Source: Aculops lycopersici
Taxonomy: Eukaryota > Arthropoda > Arachnida > Trombidiformes > Eriophyidae
Assembly (NCBI GenBank): GCA_015350385.1
Contig: WNKI01000001.1
Location: 89,908-153,907 of the forward strand
Direction: 5' to 3'
DNA length: 64,000 nt
This document shows positions 27,754 to 38,600 of the stretch, one piece after another. The position numbers were made by a program, and so were the translations under genes. Position 1 is the first letter of the stretch. The number at the start of each line of letters is the position of its first letter. Under the pieces are notes generated by a model, which ran no database searches, had not been told where the DNA came from, and saw only the letters and a list, made by a program, of their open reading frames with translations.

Positions 27754-28236
27754 ATGGAAGAAATTCGTACAATACAATCTTCCTTGAGACAGCTGAGTGG
27801 TATTGAAGATAGTAACAAAATGGACGGTCTTAGGAGTTTAGATAAAGTGCTGAGGGGTGAAGATAGATTCTTGTTCGAAAGAGGCTACCACCAAGTTATC
27901 TACAACGAACTCATACGGTTGATAAAATTCGAGGAAAGTATAGAGATATTATCTAAAGCGCTGGACGTTTTAGAGTTACATTATTTCAAAGCCAAAGAAC
28001 ATCAAGACGAGATCGGCGAGGAACTTATCTACAAAGTTGGAAGATCGAGAAACTTCGAGGTCAGCCAAGTTATATTGGAAAAAATCTCCACTTTGGTCGA
28101 CATATTAGACGATGGCATCGCCAAGCACTCAAAACAGCTTCTCAAGTTGGCAGATCTCAATGACATGCCGTCCCTAGATGTACAATTTCGCGAGATATTA
28201 GGGAAAATGAATCAAACACTGCCTGTAAGAAAATGA
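27754..28236 (+). CDS. Unidentified all-helical protein
   Basis: 160 residues from the first ATG, intronless. Alternating hydrophobic and charged residues suggest several amphipathic helices resembling ARM/HEAT packing; no signal peptide, membrane helix or metal site. I recognise no family. Support for a real gene: uniform coding composition, fit between IWS1 and archease (41 bp tail-to-tail with archease), and a CACGTG E-box at 27621-27626 upstream. It could be a diverged member of a known helical family. Confidence 0.65.
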   Translation: MEEIRTIQSSLRQLSGIEDSNKMDGLRSLDKVLRGEDRFLFERGYHQVIYNELIRLIKFEESIEILSKALDVLELHYFKAKEHQDEIGEELIYKVGRSRNFEVSQVILEKISTLVDILDDGIAKHSKQLLKLADLNDMPSLDVQFREILGKMNQTLPVRK

Positions 28237-28277
28237 CAGAACACCTTATTTGCTATAAGAAATTTTATCGTCCTCGT

Positions 28278-28730
28278 TCATATATCAACAATAAAGTACA
28301 CTTCACAACCTTCAGGCTTTCTATTTATCTGCATAGCCGAATAAGTTATCGCCTTAATTTCGGTTCCCTGCTCATGCTTGTCTAAACAGAAAGTCTCACC
28401 GTAACATTCTGCATCGATGCTAAGGGTGGGTCCATCGATCTGTAAATCTAGGATTCTAACTCGTTTTGATAGAAGATATGGATCGGCATTGAATAGGTAT
28501 AATACTTCATCAAGGAACTTATACAGCAAACATTTGAGATCGTCAGCTTCGACACGGATAGTTTGTCTGTCGACAATCTCAATCTTCTTGATGTCGGTCA
28601 TATAGGCGGTCATGGCAATTGCTGCATTTTCGAATGTCTCTCTCATGTCATCGCCCCAGGCGTGAATTTGTACGTCAGCTGTGTGATCTAGAAACTCGTA
28701 TTTGTCGTCTCGACAGGTATCGCCGGCCAT
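28278..28730 (-). CDS. ZBTB8OS: Archease, cofactor of the tRNA ligase complex
   Basis: A 150-residue archease. The family block YEFLDHTADVQIHAWG is at about 11-26, followed by TFENAAIAMTAYMTD (Asp of the calcium site region), LLYKFLDEVLYLF, and KAITYSAMQI (human-type KAITYSAMQV). Archease helps RtcB/HSPC117 guanylylation so that the ligase turns over in tRNA and XBP1 splicing. Length equals the family norm. Intronless and divergent from BRF2. Confidence 0.94.
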   Translation of the reverse strand: MAGDTCRDDKYEFLDHTADVQIHAWGDDMRETFENAAIAMTAYMTDIKKIEIVDRQTIRVEADDLKCLLYKFLDEVLYLFNADPYLLSKRVRILDLQIDGPTLSIDAECYGETFCLDKHEQGTEIKAITYSAMQINRKPEGCEVYFIVDI

Positions 28731-29098
28731 TTTGAGGGATACAAACTAGGAACGAGTTTCGGAATAATAAGTCTCATTGTTTACATCTGTTGTGCAATAT
28801 GAGTTCCAGCGTGCATTTTAGTCCCGCCGAGAAGACATTTTCGTAATTTGTGCGTCTACCACAATGAGATGTGCGATAGAGAGTGTTTCTTCTCGTTGAG
28901 GGTCGCGCACTAATACTAGAAAAGTGCTGAATCTATTTTATTCCTATTATTGGCGCGAAAATAATCTAAATTGCGTCAACTCAAGAGTTACTCCACTCCA
29001 TGATAATTATTGATCATTTTATCATATACACTAAACTTAGGTTAGAAGATGATTAGATTACAAAAATCAGACTAAGGATTAATGACCATTGATCAAAG
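28731..29098. promoter_or_regulatory. Divergent promoter region, archease / BRF2
   Basis: 368 bp, AT-rich towards BRF2. No TATA box, repeat or small RNA gene could be supported. Confidence 0.35.
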
Positions 29099-30262
29099 AT
29101 GGAATCGCACTGTAAGACATGCGAATCCCGAGATCTTACGCGAGAAGGTTGCGAATGGATTTGCACCAGCTGTGGAGATGTCCAAGATGATGAGTTTGAG
29201 GGTAACTTGGTTATGGTCCCTGATGGTGATGCAATGTTAGATACATACAGAAATAAGGACTATGAAGCTCAACATAGACTGACATGTAGGATCCGTGGCG
29301 AAACTAATAATGCTGCAACACGACGCCAGATAGGTCGCAAAAGACTCATGGACGACATGAGGAAGGTTGTGAAACAGCTTATCAAGCATGCAGCTGCTGT
29401 AGATGAAACCATGGAATTGATTGAGTCAACAGTAAAAGCTTATCAAGGTCGATTACTAAACTCAAAGAAAATAGGGCTTGTTGGCGCCTGTATCTATTAT
29501 CTAAGTGCAAAACATCAATTAGGGATTTCAATTGGAGACATTTGCAAGTCGCTTGGAATCAAAATGAAGATCATCAGCATATCTCTTAAGCAGGTGAAGG
29601 AGTTGTGTCCCAACTTTGAGTACGAGAGACCTGATATAAAAGACCTAGTGAGGAAATACGTTGACGAGATGGCCAATAAGTGCTTTGATTCGGCCTCCCT
29701 ACGACTGGGTAGTCCCATCAAAGTCTGCACATCTTCGAGATCGGAATCTCTTGAATCAATACCCCTGATAGACAACAAAGATAAGATAGTATTACAGAAT
29801 AGAGTTATGCTACTGCTCGATCTTTTCGAGGCCATGCACCCATATAATCAGCCATCGCCTCAGAGTATGATTACAGCTGTAATATATCACGCCTGGCGAT
29901 CCCTCGACACTTTCAAGTTGTTAGCCGTAAACCTGAGAAACCAGAATATATCTTTGCCTGGAAGTGAAGAAACTCTCGACGATGTGGAACATCAGCAGAT
30001 TGATCGCAAAGTTATCCGTGCCAAACATTCATTGAGTTTCGAAAAATTTTGCCAACTTTGTAATCTCAAGTACAGCTCCAATGGATACAAAATAGTCAGT
30101 AAACTCCAGTCTTCGCTACTCCAATTGGGTAGGCATCTCGGCGACGTCAATAAGATTAACCTGCCCTGGTTCCTAAAGGATATCATTGAGAATTCCCCTC
30201 ATTTGATTCAAGAACACATGAGGTCCGAACCAACCCCCAGGGATCAGACAGATGAGAGTTGA
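29099..30262 (+). CDS. BRF2: BRF2-like TFIIB-family factor for RNA polymerase III
   Basis: A 387-residue TFIIB-type protein. Zinc ribbon at 5-25 (CKTC ... CTSC). First cyclin fold about 80-165 with SKKIGLVGACIYYLSAKHQLGISIGDIC (human [27 protein letters not shown] pattern). Second fold about 225-350 with PSPQSMITAVIYHAWRSLD (human PLPVITAATFLAWQSLQ) and LSFEKFCQLCNL (human SLARFCKLANV). In vertebrates BRF2 directs RNA polymerase III to type 3 promoters such as U6. It lacks the long C-terminal extension of BRF1. An alternative is a very diverged TFIIB paralogue. Intronless. Confidence 0.8.
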   Translation: MESHCKTCESRDLTREGCEWICTSCGDVQDDEFEGNLVMVPDGDAMLDTYRNKDYEAQHRLTCRIRGETNNAATRRQIGRKRLMDDMRKVVKQLIKHAAAVDETMELIESTVKAYQGRLLNSKKIGLVGACIYYLSAKHQLGISIGDICKSLGIKMKIISISLKQVKELCPNFEYERPDIKDLVRKYVDEMANKCFDSASLRLGSPIKVCTSSRSESLESIPLIDNKDKIVLQNRVMLLLDLFEAMHPYNQPSPQSMITAVIYHAWRSLDTFKLLAVNLRNQNISLPGSEETLDDVEHQQIDRKVIRAKHSLSFEKFCQLCNLKYSSNGYKIVSKLQSSLLQLGRHLGDVNKINLPWFLKDIIENSPHLIQEHMRSEPTPRDQTDES

Positions 30263-30682
30263 CTAGCGCCATCCGATGCAACAATCCAATTTAGCTCTTT
30301 CTCCTTGACGACCAAACAGCATGATCTCTATTGGCTTCGAAATAATTTATTTCATGTTACAGCTCCAACTTCGTCGATCCTACACAGTGAATAGGTAGGG
30401 GTATGTTTATTTCAAACTATTTGAACGACTGACATTTAGATCACCAGCTATCCGTCTACTACGAATGACACTGTCCTCATTACTTGTTTGACAGAGTGTT
30501 CAGCTGTCGAAGGTACGACTTGTCGCACAATAAACCGCAACAAGTTACATATGCATTCTCTCTCTCCCCCTCTGTATGGCCATTTAATTCTACGAGCTTA
30601 GCGAATGTAATAAATATTTCATCATTCTAAATTTGTTCATCAATCGAAACACTTTGATCACTCTTTGCAGGGAATAATAAAT
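30263..30682. other. Intergenic and 5' leader of the C11orf54 homologue
   Basis: 420 bp. CTTTGCAG at 30663-30670, just upstream of the ATG, looks like a splice acceptor and suggests a 5' leader intron. Otherwise nothing was seen. Confidence 0.35.
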
Positions 30683-31719
30683 ATGGAGGAAAGTAAAGTC
30701 CAGCACTTTGATGCTTACACGCCCAGTCTCGTGGAGCTTGTCCCGGTTCTCCAAGACGGCCTTAAGTCGTATTTCGAGGAGGTAAATGTAGAGCTTGTTG
30801 AGTGCCCAGACTTCAGTCAGCATCCGTACAAGATTGCCGTTGGTGGTCTCCATGGAAAGCCTACTATCGCCGATGTGGGTGGGGGTAAGTTCTAGAAATC
30901 AAAAGCTATTGGAACGATTTATAACGATGTAACAACTAATATCACAATTCAATTCACTCAGTTCACAACCTTATTCCTAAAGTCAACCTGCAATCGCACT
31001 ATGACCTGAAGACTGTCATCAAGACCATCTACAAATCCGAGTCAGACTATCCAATCTCCACTTTCGGACCAGGAGGTGGAGCTTACTATACCCTAGGCTA
31101 CTGCTGTGAATTTATGGGCAGTGCCAAATACACCATGGAGGACAATGATGTAAAGCAGGTTGGCTGTGCATGTAGATATGCTTACATAGACGAGGAAGGT
31201 AACGGACGTTGGGACGAGCAGCCTGGTGATGATAGATTTGGTTTGATGGGGAACTTTTATTCGAGTCAAAACAAACAGGGCAAGGTGCTGAGGGTTCACG
31301 CCAAGAAGCGTATTAGTAAAGAGAACTACACTGAAGCCATTCGGGCTGTCCTACTAGCGAAGTATGGCCACGAAAAACCAATCAGCATGGGCGGTGTATT
31401 TTTAATCAACAGTGGTGTAGCAAAGTTGCATATAATGCCAAAGTATTGGCCCAAAGAGCCCTCGACCGATGAGAGTATCAACAAGGAGTGGCTCAAGTAC
31501 TACAATATTACCAAGCACCCGTTGGTTTGCCTATCCGTCTTTCATAGCCATGACCCCGGTTGTAATTTGCGCATGGAGCACACTCACTGCTTCAACCTGG
31601 ACACCAGGGATGAGGCAGGCCATTACCACTATGATACAACACCTGAGAGTGTAGAGTATGAGGGTTACTTCAATGTGGCCGAACGTGTTTATCGTCTGGA
31701 CGGTCCTCACAAGAAGTAG
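30683..31719 (+). CDS. C11orf54/PTD012-type zinc hydrolase (DUF1907), two exons
   Basis: Exons 30683-30884 and 30962-31719 with a 77 bp GT-AG intron in phase 1 (GGGG|GTAAGT ... ACTCAG|TT). They encode 319 residues (human 315). Matches: IADVGGGVHNLIP (human IAEVGGVPYLLP), STFGPGGGAYYTLGY (human GAGAGPFQTLGF), GKVLRVHAKKR, ISMGGVFLINSGVAKLHIMP (human IGMGGTFIIQKGKVKSHIMP), and the zinc site MEHTHCF...GHYHYDTTP (human LEHTHFF...GHYHYDTTP). The human protein has ester hydrolase activity in vitro; its physiological role is unclear. The last four codons (DNA 31707-31719) overlap the end of the PP2A catalytic gene on the other strand. Confidence 0.93.
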
Positions 31720-32645
31720 TCCGGCGTTCGGCGAGTCACGTGTGGTTCGCCTCGCCTCGGGGCGGGATCAAATTGTAGGAATGAGTACTGCAATTGATCA
31801 TCTAATTCCAAAATGGCCGCTTGGTTGCCGCAGCGATAACAATAATTAGGTGCTGAGAATACAGTAACCACATTGCGCTCGTGGCACCAGTTGTAGCCCT
31901 CCATAACCAGCTGATGTGCTCTGGCAACTAGGGTTAGTTTGTTTGTATGATTAAATGCTTCACTGATATCTTGTCCAAATGTATAACCTGCACCACGGGG
32001 TGAGATTCCCCAACCTCCTCTATCGTCCGGGTCTGACCAGAGCAGGTCGCACATTGGCCCTTCGTGGGGCACCTCTTGCATTCTATCTAAGGTTCTGATG
32101 TGATCTAATGTATCGATTGAGGGCGACAGTCCGCCATGCAAACAGAATATTTGGCCGTCTACTAAAGCTGTTAGGGGTAGATAATCAAATAAATCTGTAA
32201 AATACTTCCATACATTTGCGTTACCATATTTTCTAAGACATTCGTCGTAGAATCCATAAACTTGTGTAATTTGCCTAGATTCGTGATTGCCGCGTAGAAT
32301 TGTTATCCTCTCTGGAAATCGAACTTTAAGCGCTACCAGCAGTGTTACTGTTTCCACACTATAGTAGCCACGGTCGACGTAATCTCCCATAAAAAGGTAA
32401 TTTGTGTCCGGAGATTTGCCTCCAATCTTGAACAATTCCATTAGATCGTGAAACTGACCATGTACGTCGCCGCAAACGGTGACGGGGCATTTGACCTCTT
32501 GAACGTTGCTCTCGCGGCTCAGAATTTCTCTGGCCTTCTCGCAAAGTAACTTAACTTGACCATCATCTAGTTGCCGACATTCGTTAAGCTGCTCGATCCA
32601 CTGGTCGAGCTCTTTGGTGGAAATCTCTTGTTTATCGTTCGTCAT
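31707..32645 (-). CDS. PPP2CA: Serine/threonine protein phosphatase 2A catalytic subunit
   Basis: A 312-residue PPP-family phosphatase. Metal and phosphate-site motifs are GDVHGQFHD, GDYVDRGYYS, RGNHESRQITQVYGFYDEC, LHGGLSPS, and SAPNYCYRCGN. The C-terminus is TPDYFL, the invariant tail whose leucine is methylated and whose Tyr can be phosphorylated; this separates PP2A from PP4 and PP6. It pairs with the scaffold and B subunits (a B56 gene lies at 15.9 kb). The stop codon falls inside the C11orf54 coding sequence, so the 3' ends of the two coding regions share 13 bp. Intronless. Confidence 0.97.
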   Translation of the reverse strand: MTNDKQEISTKELDQWIEQLNECRQLDDGQVKLLCEKAREILSRESNVQEVKCPVTVCGDVHGQFHDLMELFKIGGKSPDTNYLFMGDYVDRGYYSVETVTLLVALKVRFPERITILRGNHESRQITQVYGFYDECLRKYGNANVWKYFTDLFDYLPLTALVDGQIFCLHGGLSPSIDTLDHIRTLDRMQEVPHEGPMCDLLWSDPDDRGGWGISPRGAGYTFGQDISEAFNHTNKLTLVARAHQLVMEGYNWCHERNVVTVFSAPNYCYRCGNQAAILELDDQLQYSFLQFDPAPRRGEPHVTRRTPDYFL

Positions 32646-33651
32646 GATTCTGGGGAAAGAAGTGATCTGGTCTAAGCTTGTGACTGGCTAATAGTGGTTA
32701 TGCGGATAATAGAACGATTAATTGTGGCGGCTTGTTGGATTCAGAAATATGTTTGATATTGTGATTCAATATAATGATAAGATTGCGATCTAATATGAAA
32801 TGGAACTGGTGAATATTTATTATTTTATTCGTTCGATGCCACTATCATTGAGATCCCAACGAGAGACAGAGACAGCGAAACAGAGAGTGAGAGAGAGAGA
32901 AAGATTGTGCTGTGTGAGAAGTGAGTCCGTAGCCTGTGTGTCTGTGCGTGCGTCTATGCGTTGCTGCTGCTGCAAGGGAGCACTTGGTTCGCGCCGCCTT
33001 GCGGCGGAGCAGCTACAGCAGCACCAGAGGTGGCAGCAGCGCGACGTTGCGGCTCTTTGCCTTCGCCCATTTGGTGACGGATCCGCCGTCGACACCGGTG
33101 CACTAAATTTTGCTGCGACTGCGCTGCGTTCTTGGCCTTTGTTGCAGCCTATTTGGTGTTTTTTAGGCGCACTAATATTTGCAAAAAGCTCACATCTGCA
33201 TGCACAAGTCAATCTCCATCGCATTTTTGCATATATTAGCACACACTAAAATACCCTAAAATTCCCTACAGCTACCTTGAGCTGGTTGACCATGCACTCC
33301 GCGCTCGTTCATGTGGCGAGATTTTTCGGCATGCATGCTACACGAACCTCGTGAACCAACTCTCACTGTGATGATGCGCAATACTATTCCTAGCTTCTGT
33401 TAAATAAACCCTCGTCCTCCTATCTCGACCTTCATCTCTGCCACCTCCATGGTTCGCTTAGCCATCGATAGATCTTATTAGCTTAAAATTCATCGACAAA
33501 TAAAGGCTCTGGACTTGGTATATTAGTTGACATTTTGCCGACACCCATTGTTTATCTTGGGTGTGATTGTTTTCGAGACACAAACATAGAGACCAAACAT
33601 TAGACGCGTAGGTCAGATTGAAACTTTGTATAAATAGCCAGCGAGAAACCT
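32646..33651. promoter_or_regulatory. Divergent region, PP2A catalytic subunit / LAP3
   Basis: 1 kb. Bases about 32863-32906 are a GAGACA/GAGAGA-rich tract; CTGCTGCTG and CAGCAGCA runs follow near 32960-33040. Overlapping open frames on both strands in the repeat-rich part (32800-33249) look like chance. A TATA box lies at its right end. Confidence 0.4.
33629..33636 (+). promoter_or_regulatory. TATA box of LAP3
   Basis: TATAAATA only 16 bp before the first ATG. A start site about 30 bp downstream would fall inside the first codons, so this promoter would favour the internal ATG at 33778. Confidence 0.45.
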
Positions 33652-35265
33652 ATGAGTTCTATTCTGAAGTTGACGAGACCATTCTTCAGACCAGCTAGTT
33701 TAGTAGATTTCGGCGAGAGTATTATCGAAAATACATTCACAACTTCAAGACACAAGATCCACACATCGAACGTAGACATGACGAGAGCACTAGTCTTGGC
33801 ATGCTATCAAAAGACTTCCGACTCAAGCGGTAACCAGAAGCCTCAAGTTCCCATCCTCACGCCAGCGGCCGCTCACTTCGATGGTCTCGTCCAGGGAAAA
33901 CTAATGAGTTTGGTCAGCCAGTTTGGACCAGACAAGAAAGGAAAGGCTAAGCTCTTTTATGGCCTCCACCAAGACTACCCGGTTGTCTCTGTCGTTGGAC
34001 TTGGCTCGCCAGATGCAGCATACAACGAAGTAGAGGATATCGACGAGAAGCGAGAGAACATTCGATCATCGATAGCTATTGCGGCCAAGTCAGTCCGTGC
34101 CGAAGCTGGTGTTGACGAGGTCCACTTCGATGCCTGTGGCGATGCGGAGGCGTCAGCAGAGGGTGCCCATTTAGCTCTTTGGTACTTCGACGAACTAAAA
34201 GCGGAGAAATACAAGAAGACTCAGATCAAAGTTGGCGTCTACTCTCCACAGGATGAGTCGGTGAAGCAAGCATTCGAGCGAGGAGCCACTCTGGCCAAGG
34301 CGCAAAACCATGCTCGGCGTCTGATGGAAATGCCGGCCAACTTGATGACGCCAACAATCTTTTGTCAGACTGTTCAGGACATGCTCAAGGGATTATCAAA
34401 CGTCAAGGTCGTTGTACACGATAGACAGTGGGCCGAGCAGAAGAAGATGGGCTCATTTTTAAGCGTGGCTAACGGATCTGAAGAGCCCCCGAAATTTCTC
34501 GAGATTCACTACAACAACCACCCTGACGCAAAGCCATTCGTCTTCGTCGGCAAGGGCATTTGCTTCGACAGTGGTGGAATCTCGCTAAAGCCGGGTGCCA
34601 ACATGGACAAGATGCGTGGAGATATGGGTGGTGCCGCTTGCGTAGTATCGACTGTCTACGCTTTGGCAGCTCTCCAAGCCAAAGTCAACCTAGTGGCCTT
34701 GACTCCATTAACTGAGAATATGCCCAGTGGTAAAGCCACTAAGCCAGGTGATGTCGTGTATGCTATGAACGGCACCTCCATTCAAGTGGACAACACCGAT
34801 GCCGAGGGTCGATTGGTTCTAGCCGACGCTCTATGCTACGCCCACGAGTTCAACCCAGAGGCCATACTGGACATCGCTACATTAACTGGAGCCATCGATA
34901 TTGCTCTTGGCTCGGCGGTGACTGCAGTCTTCACCAAGGACAGCAAGCTATATGACACAATCCGCGAGGCTGGAGTCCATACTGGAGATCGCGTGTGGCG
35001 GATGCCCCTCATCCAACACTACAGGCCTATGGTCACCGACAGCCAATTGGCTGATACCTTGAACATTTCTAAAGTTGCACGTTCGGCTGGTTCCTGTACG
35101 GCAGCCGCCTTCCTCGGCGAGTTTGTCAAGTGCAACAAGTGGCTCCATTTGGACATAGCTGGAGTAATGGAGAGCAAGGATGAGTACCCTTACTATTGCA
35201 AGGGAATGAGCGGACGTCCAACCAGAACTCTGTTCTACTTTGTCAACAAGTTTTTCGGCCAGTAG
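33652..35265 (+). CDS. LAP3: Leucine aminopeptidase, M17 family (LAP3-like)
   Basis: A 537-residue M17 metallopeptidase that removes N-terminal Leu and other residues. Signature NTDAEGRLVLADAL near 381-394. Metal and catalytic segments: VGKGICFDSGGISLKPGANMDKMRGDMGGA (Lys, Asp), and NMPSGKATKPGDV. The ending DIAGVM...GMSGRPTRTL is typical. Residues 1-42 form a possible mitochondrial-type leader rich in Arg/Ser/Thr; MTRALVLACY from Met43 aligns with human MTKGLVLGIY, so a leaderless form from 33778 is likely as well. Intronless. Confidence 0.95.
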   Translation: MSSILKLTRPFFRPASLVDFGESIIENTFTTSRHKIHTSNVDMTRALVLACYQKTSDSSGNQKPQVPILTPAAAHFDGLVQGKLMSLVSQFGPDKKGKAKLFYGLHQDYPVVSVVGLGSPDAAYNEVEDIDEKRENIRSSIAIAAKSVRAEAGVDEVHFDACGDAEASAEGAHLALWYFDELKAEKYKKTQIKVGVYSPQDESVKQAFERGATLAKAQNHARRLMEMPANLMTPTIFCQTVQDMLKGLSNVKVVVHDRQWAEQKKMGSFLSVANGSEEPPKFLEIHYNNHPDAKPFVFVGKGICFDSGGISLKPGANMDKMRGDMGGAACVVSTVYALAALQAKVNLVALTPLTENMPSGKATKPGDVVYAMNGTSIQVDNTDAEGRLVLADALCYAHEFNPEAILDIATLTGAIDIALGSAVTAVFTKDSKLYDTIREAGVHTGDRVWRMPLIQHYRPMVTDSQLADTLNISKVARSAGSCTAAAFLGEFVKCNKWLHLDIAGVMESKDEYPYYCKGMSGRPTRTLFYFVNKFFGQ

Positions 35266-35615
35266 ATGTATTGATGCGAGATATCTTCAAGAAGTTAAAA
35301 ACTCACACGCGATTTCGACACTTCTATATGGATGACCAACTCGCATAGGTCCAAAAGCTGAAACCAACCCAATGATAACTCCCAACTCAATTTGAGGCGA
35401 GATAATACACATGGTGATCACTATATTATTGCAATTCTTAAAAAGTCTCGAGTACAGTCTCAAAGTTTAATGTCGCATCTTTGTGGCAAATCGACTTGTT
35501 TCTCATTTCGTATTTCTACACAGTGATTCAGCACCTTGCTTTTGAGTCACTTGCGGTGCATATTACAACTTGAGTTGCTAGAATTGTTCGTACAGTTTCG
35601 TTGGATGTGTGCCTT
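35266..35615. other. Convergent gap, LAP3 / Slit
   Basis: 350 bp holding both 3' untranslated regions. Nothing else was seen. Confidence 0.35.
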
Positions 35616-38600
35616 TCACTCGGTTGCATCGAGTCTAGTGATTTGCATCATTTGATCATCTTGAGTAACATTGAAGAAGTTCGTAAACACCTGTCGCTGG
35701 CTTTGTGGTATGTCATTGATGCTAGCGCATTCGGAGGAGCAGGCGCATTTTTTGACCAGATCCACGGACTTCACGTAGCTGGCGCCGTCGCTACACTGCA
35801 TCCGGATGCGGCGCCGCTTTACCTTGACAGGTGCACAACAGTTGGCGCCAGCGGAAGTGCTACAGCCACCGACGCACTCGCTCACCTTGAGCACCCTGAC
35901 CGACTGGCATCCGTTGCCGTCGTCGTAGTATCGGCGTTGAGTTACGCGTTTGCAAGCCGCTGACTTGACCGAGGCCACAAGGGTTGTGGATTGCAGGTCT
36001 CGCTCAGAGGAGACAGGAAGAAAGTCCGCGGACCTAGTGAGAATCTGCTGAGTTTGGCGGTAGTTGGCCGGCTGTTGATGTTGGCTCGGCGCCGGCAGCA
36101 GCTGCTGTTCGTAGAGAGGAAACGCAGATGGCGCTGGGTTTCCTGCCGAGATCATTGGCAAGGCGACAGGTGCAATGGAGTTGCCCAGGTTGCTTGTTGG
36201 CGGATTGAGTTGCTCGCAAAACTCGCCGGTGGTTGTGGGATCGCGACAGACACACTTGTATGAGTTGACACCATCCACACACATGGCGCCGTTTTGACAC
36301 TGGTGCTCGGCGCAATCGTCGATGTTTACCTCGCAAAGTGGACCCGCAAATCCCGGCGGACACAAGCAGGAATAGTTGAAGCTGGTGAGGCCCGAATTCG
36401 GCTTGCAAGAGCCACCATTGTAGCAGGGGCTGTCGTAGGTGGGCGCGTTTATTCGGGGCGCCGTGACGCATGGATCCTCGGGTTCCCTCGACAGCGGGGA
36501 GCTCGAAGCGGCGGAGGCGTGGCTCTGGCCGGAGCAAAGTTCGTTCTCGAGCAACACGAAAACCACGCGCTCGGGCTTGGCGTTCGCCGAGTTGGCGCCA
36601 TTAATGGAGTTGTCCTCGATGTCGATGATCTTGTTGTTGCCCAGATCCCTGAGTTTTGGTGTTACGGCGACATCGAGTTTAATGCAGAGTGAGTGCGGTT
36701 ATGTGAACGGGATACTAATTAGATTCGGCTCGTTGGTGTTGGTGGCTGGAGTGGGCAAGGGATTGGATGTCGGCGAGTTGGCGACTCGTCGTCGGCTCTG
36801 TGCGCCAACCAAGCCGCTCGGCGCCTCCGACGACATGGCAAATGATTGATCGCGCGCCCATTGTGACACTGATACTAACAAGGCTCGACTGAGTTGTCGA
36901 ACCGGAAGCGCGACATGTGACGCCTCCCCAGCGGCATGCTAATTGGTGAGCGGTAATGCAAGTCGTGGCTCAAAAGTTCATCATGCCGCAAATGCCAACC
37001 ATGAAGTCAGAGTCCGATTTGCCTGGCGCCGCTCGCTCGCTCGCCAACTTCCGGCGATGGCTGGTGCAGTACTGTTCGAAAGCGCCCAAGGCTCGGGTGT
37101 GTTGGCCGTTTGCGCTCGCACTTGGTCGCACAGGTTGGCTAACAGGTGGAAGGCGGCGGACGGATACAGAGACGTGCGGGTGGCGAAAAACAAGGAGGAG
37201 TTCGGGAGTGAGTGGGTTGATGCTTGTTGGTCGGCGGACACGATCGGACTTGTTGGGTGCCTGTGGGCTGGAGGGGGCGGGGTCGGCGCGAGGGTTCGGC
37301 GGATGGGGAGGGATCGGTTTCAAAGAGGATTTAGGAGAATACTTACAACTTTTGCGAGTTTGCTAAGCGCCGGAAGAGTCCCGTCTGTCTAATCCTCTTG
37401 ACGCGACTGTCGCTGATCTTCATTCGTGCAACGTAGACTGGGATGTCGTCGGGAATATCCGGCAGCTCGTAGAGTCCGCCTGCCGCGCGCGACTCGCTCT
37501 GAGAGACCATCGAGCAGTCGACCGTCGATCCGCTGCACTGACATCCGGCGGGACAGGACTGATCTGGCTGCTGGGCCACAGGGGGAGGTGGCGGCGGCGC
37601 TAAACATTGGTTGGTTCGAGCAACCTCATTGGCTTTGGTTGGTGAGTGGAGAGTGTTGCTTGTTAGTCGGCTGATGGGCAGTGGCATTGGTCATGACTGA
37701 CGAGAATCGCACCATAGAGGCTGAGTTTGTGGAGAGTTGAGTAAATGCAAATGGCAAACGCGTTTCACGGCACATGAATCAATGCCGAGTCCATTGGAAG
37801 TTTGCGCATTTCGCTGCTCGATTCTCGCGCGAGTCGATCGGGTTGCCACTCGGACACCAATTAGGTCGGCAACCGGAAGTGGACAGGGCAAAATAATGCG
37901 ACTAATGACTGGCCATCGGCGTTCGCTGGTGGCACCTAAATGGTTGCCTAGTGGCCGGCGAAAGTAGGGACCACAGCGAGCGGCACGCCGACATCGAGTG
38001 GCGCGATCGGGTGACGCAACGAGCGATAGAAGCGACGATATCGACAACCAATGATTAATGATGGAGCTCGACATTAAGTCTAGTTTGTCGACCAGTAATA
38101 ACTCATCTCGCACGAGCCACTAAAAGTTGTCGCGCGGTTTGCGCTTCACGTGCGCCGATTGTTTTCCTGCCATTTTTATGTCGCGTCGCTCGGACGACTG
38201 CAACGAGTGGCACCGCAACTCATCTTCGTCGGCGTCGTCCCTTTCTGAGTCGGTGGTCTGATTGAGCGGCCATTTTGTTGGGTCGTTCCGCTTCCTTGCG
38301 GCCCAATGAGCAGAGAGCAAGGGACTTGCCTGGCCCACTTTAGGACAATCGAACGGTTGCGCAACGGACGTCCATCGGTTGGATAGCGATGAGAAAGTTA
38401 TGGAAATCGCGGCCACCAGTAACTTACCTTCGCACGTGAACTCGTCGCGCGCCAAGTGGCCCAACTTGCGCGCCTGGCGAGTCGCCGGCGACGCGCATTT
38501 CGCCTCGCTAGTCTCGACGCTTGGATTCTGCTCGAGGTAGTTGGCTAGCCACTTGAGGTTGCAGTTGCAGTGGAGCGGATTCTTGCCCAAGTGACTGTGT

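Noticed and set aside
32800..33249. Long open frames on both strands between PP2A and LAP3
   Set aside because: They overlap each other through GAGA and CTG/CAG simple repeats and show no domain. Chance frames in a promoter region.
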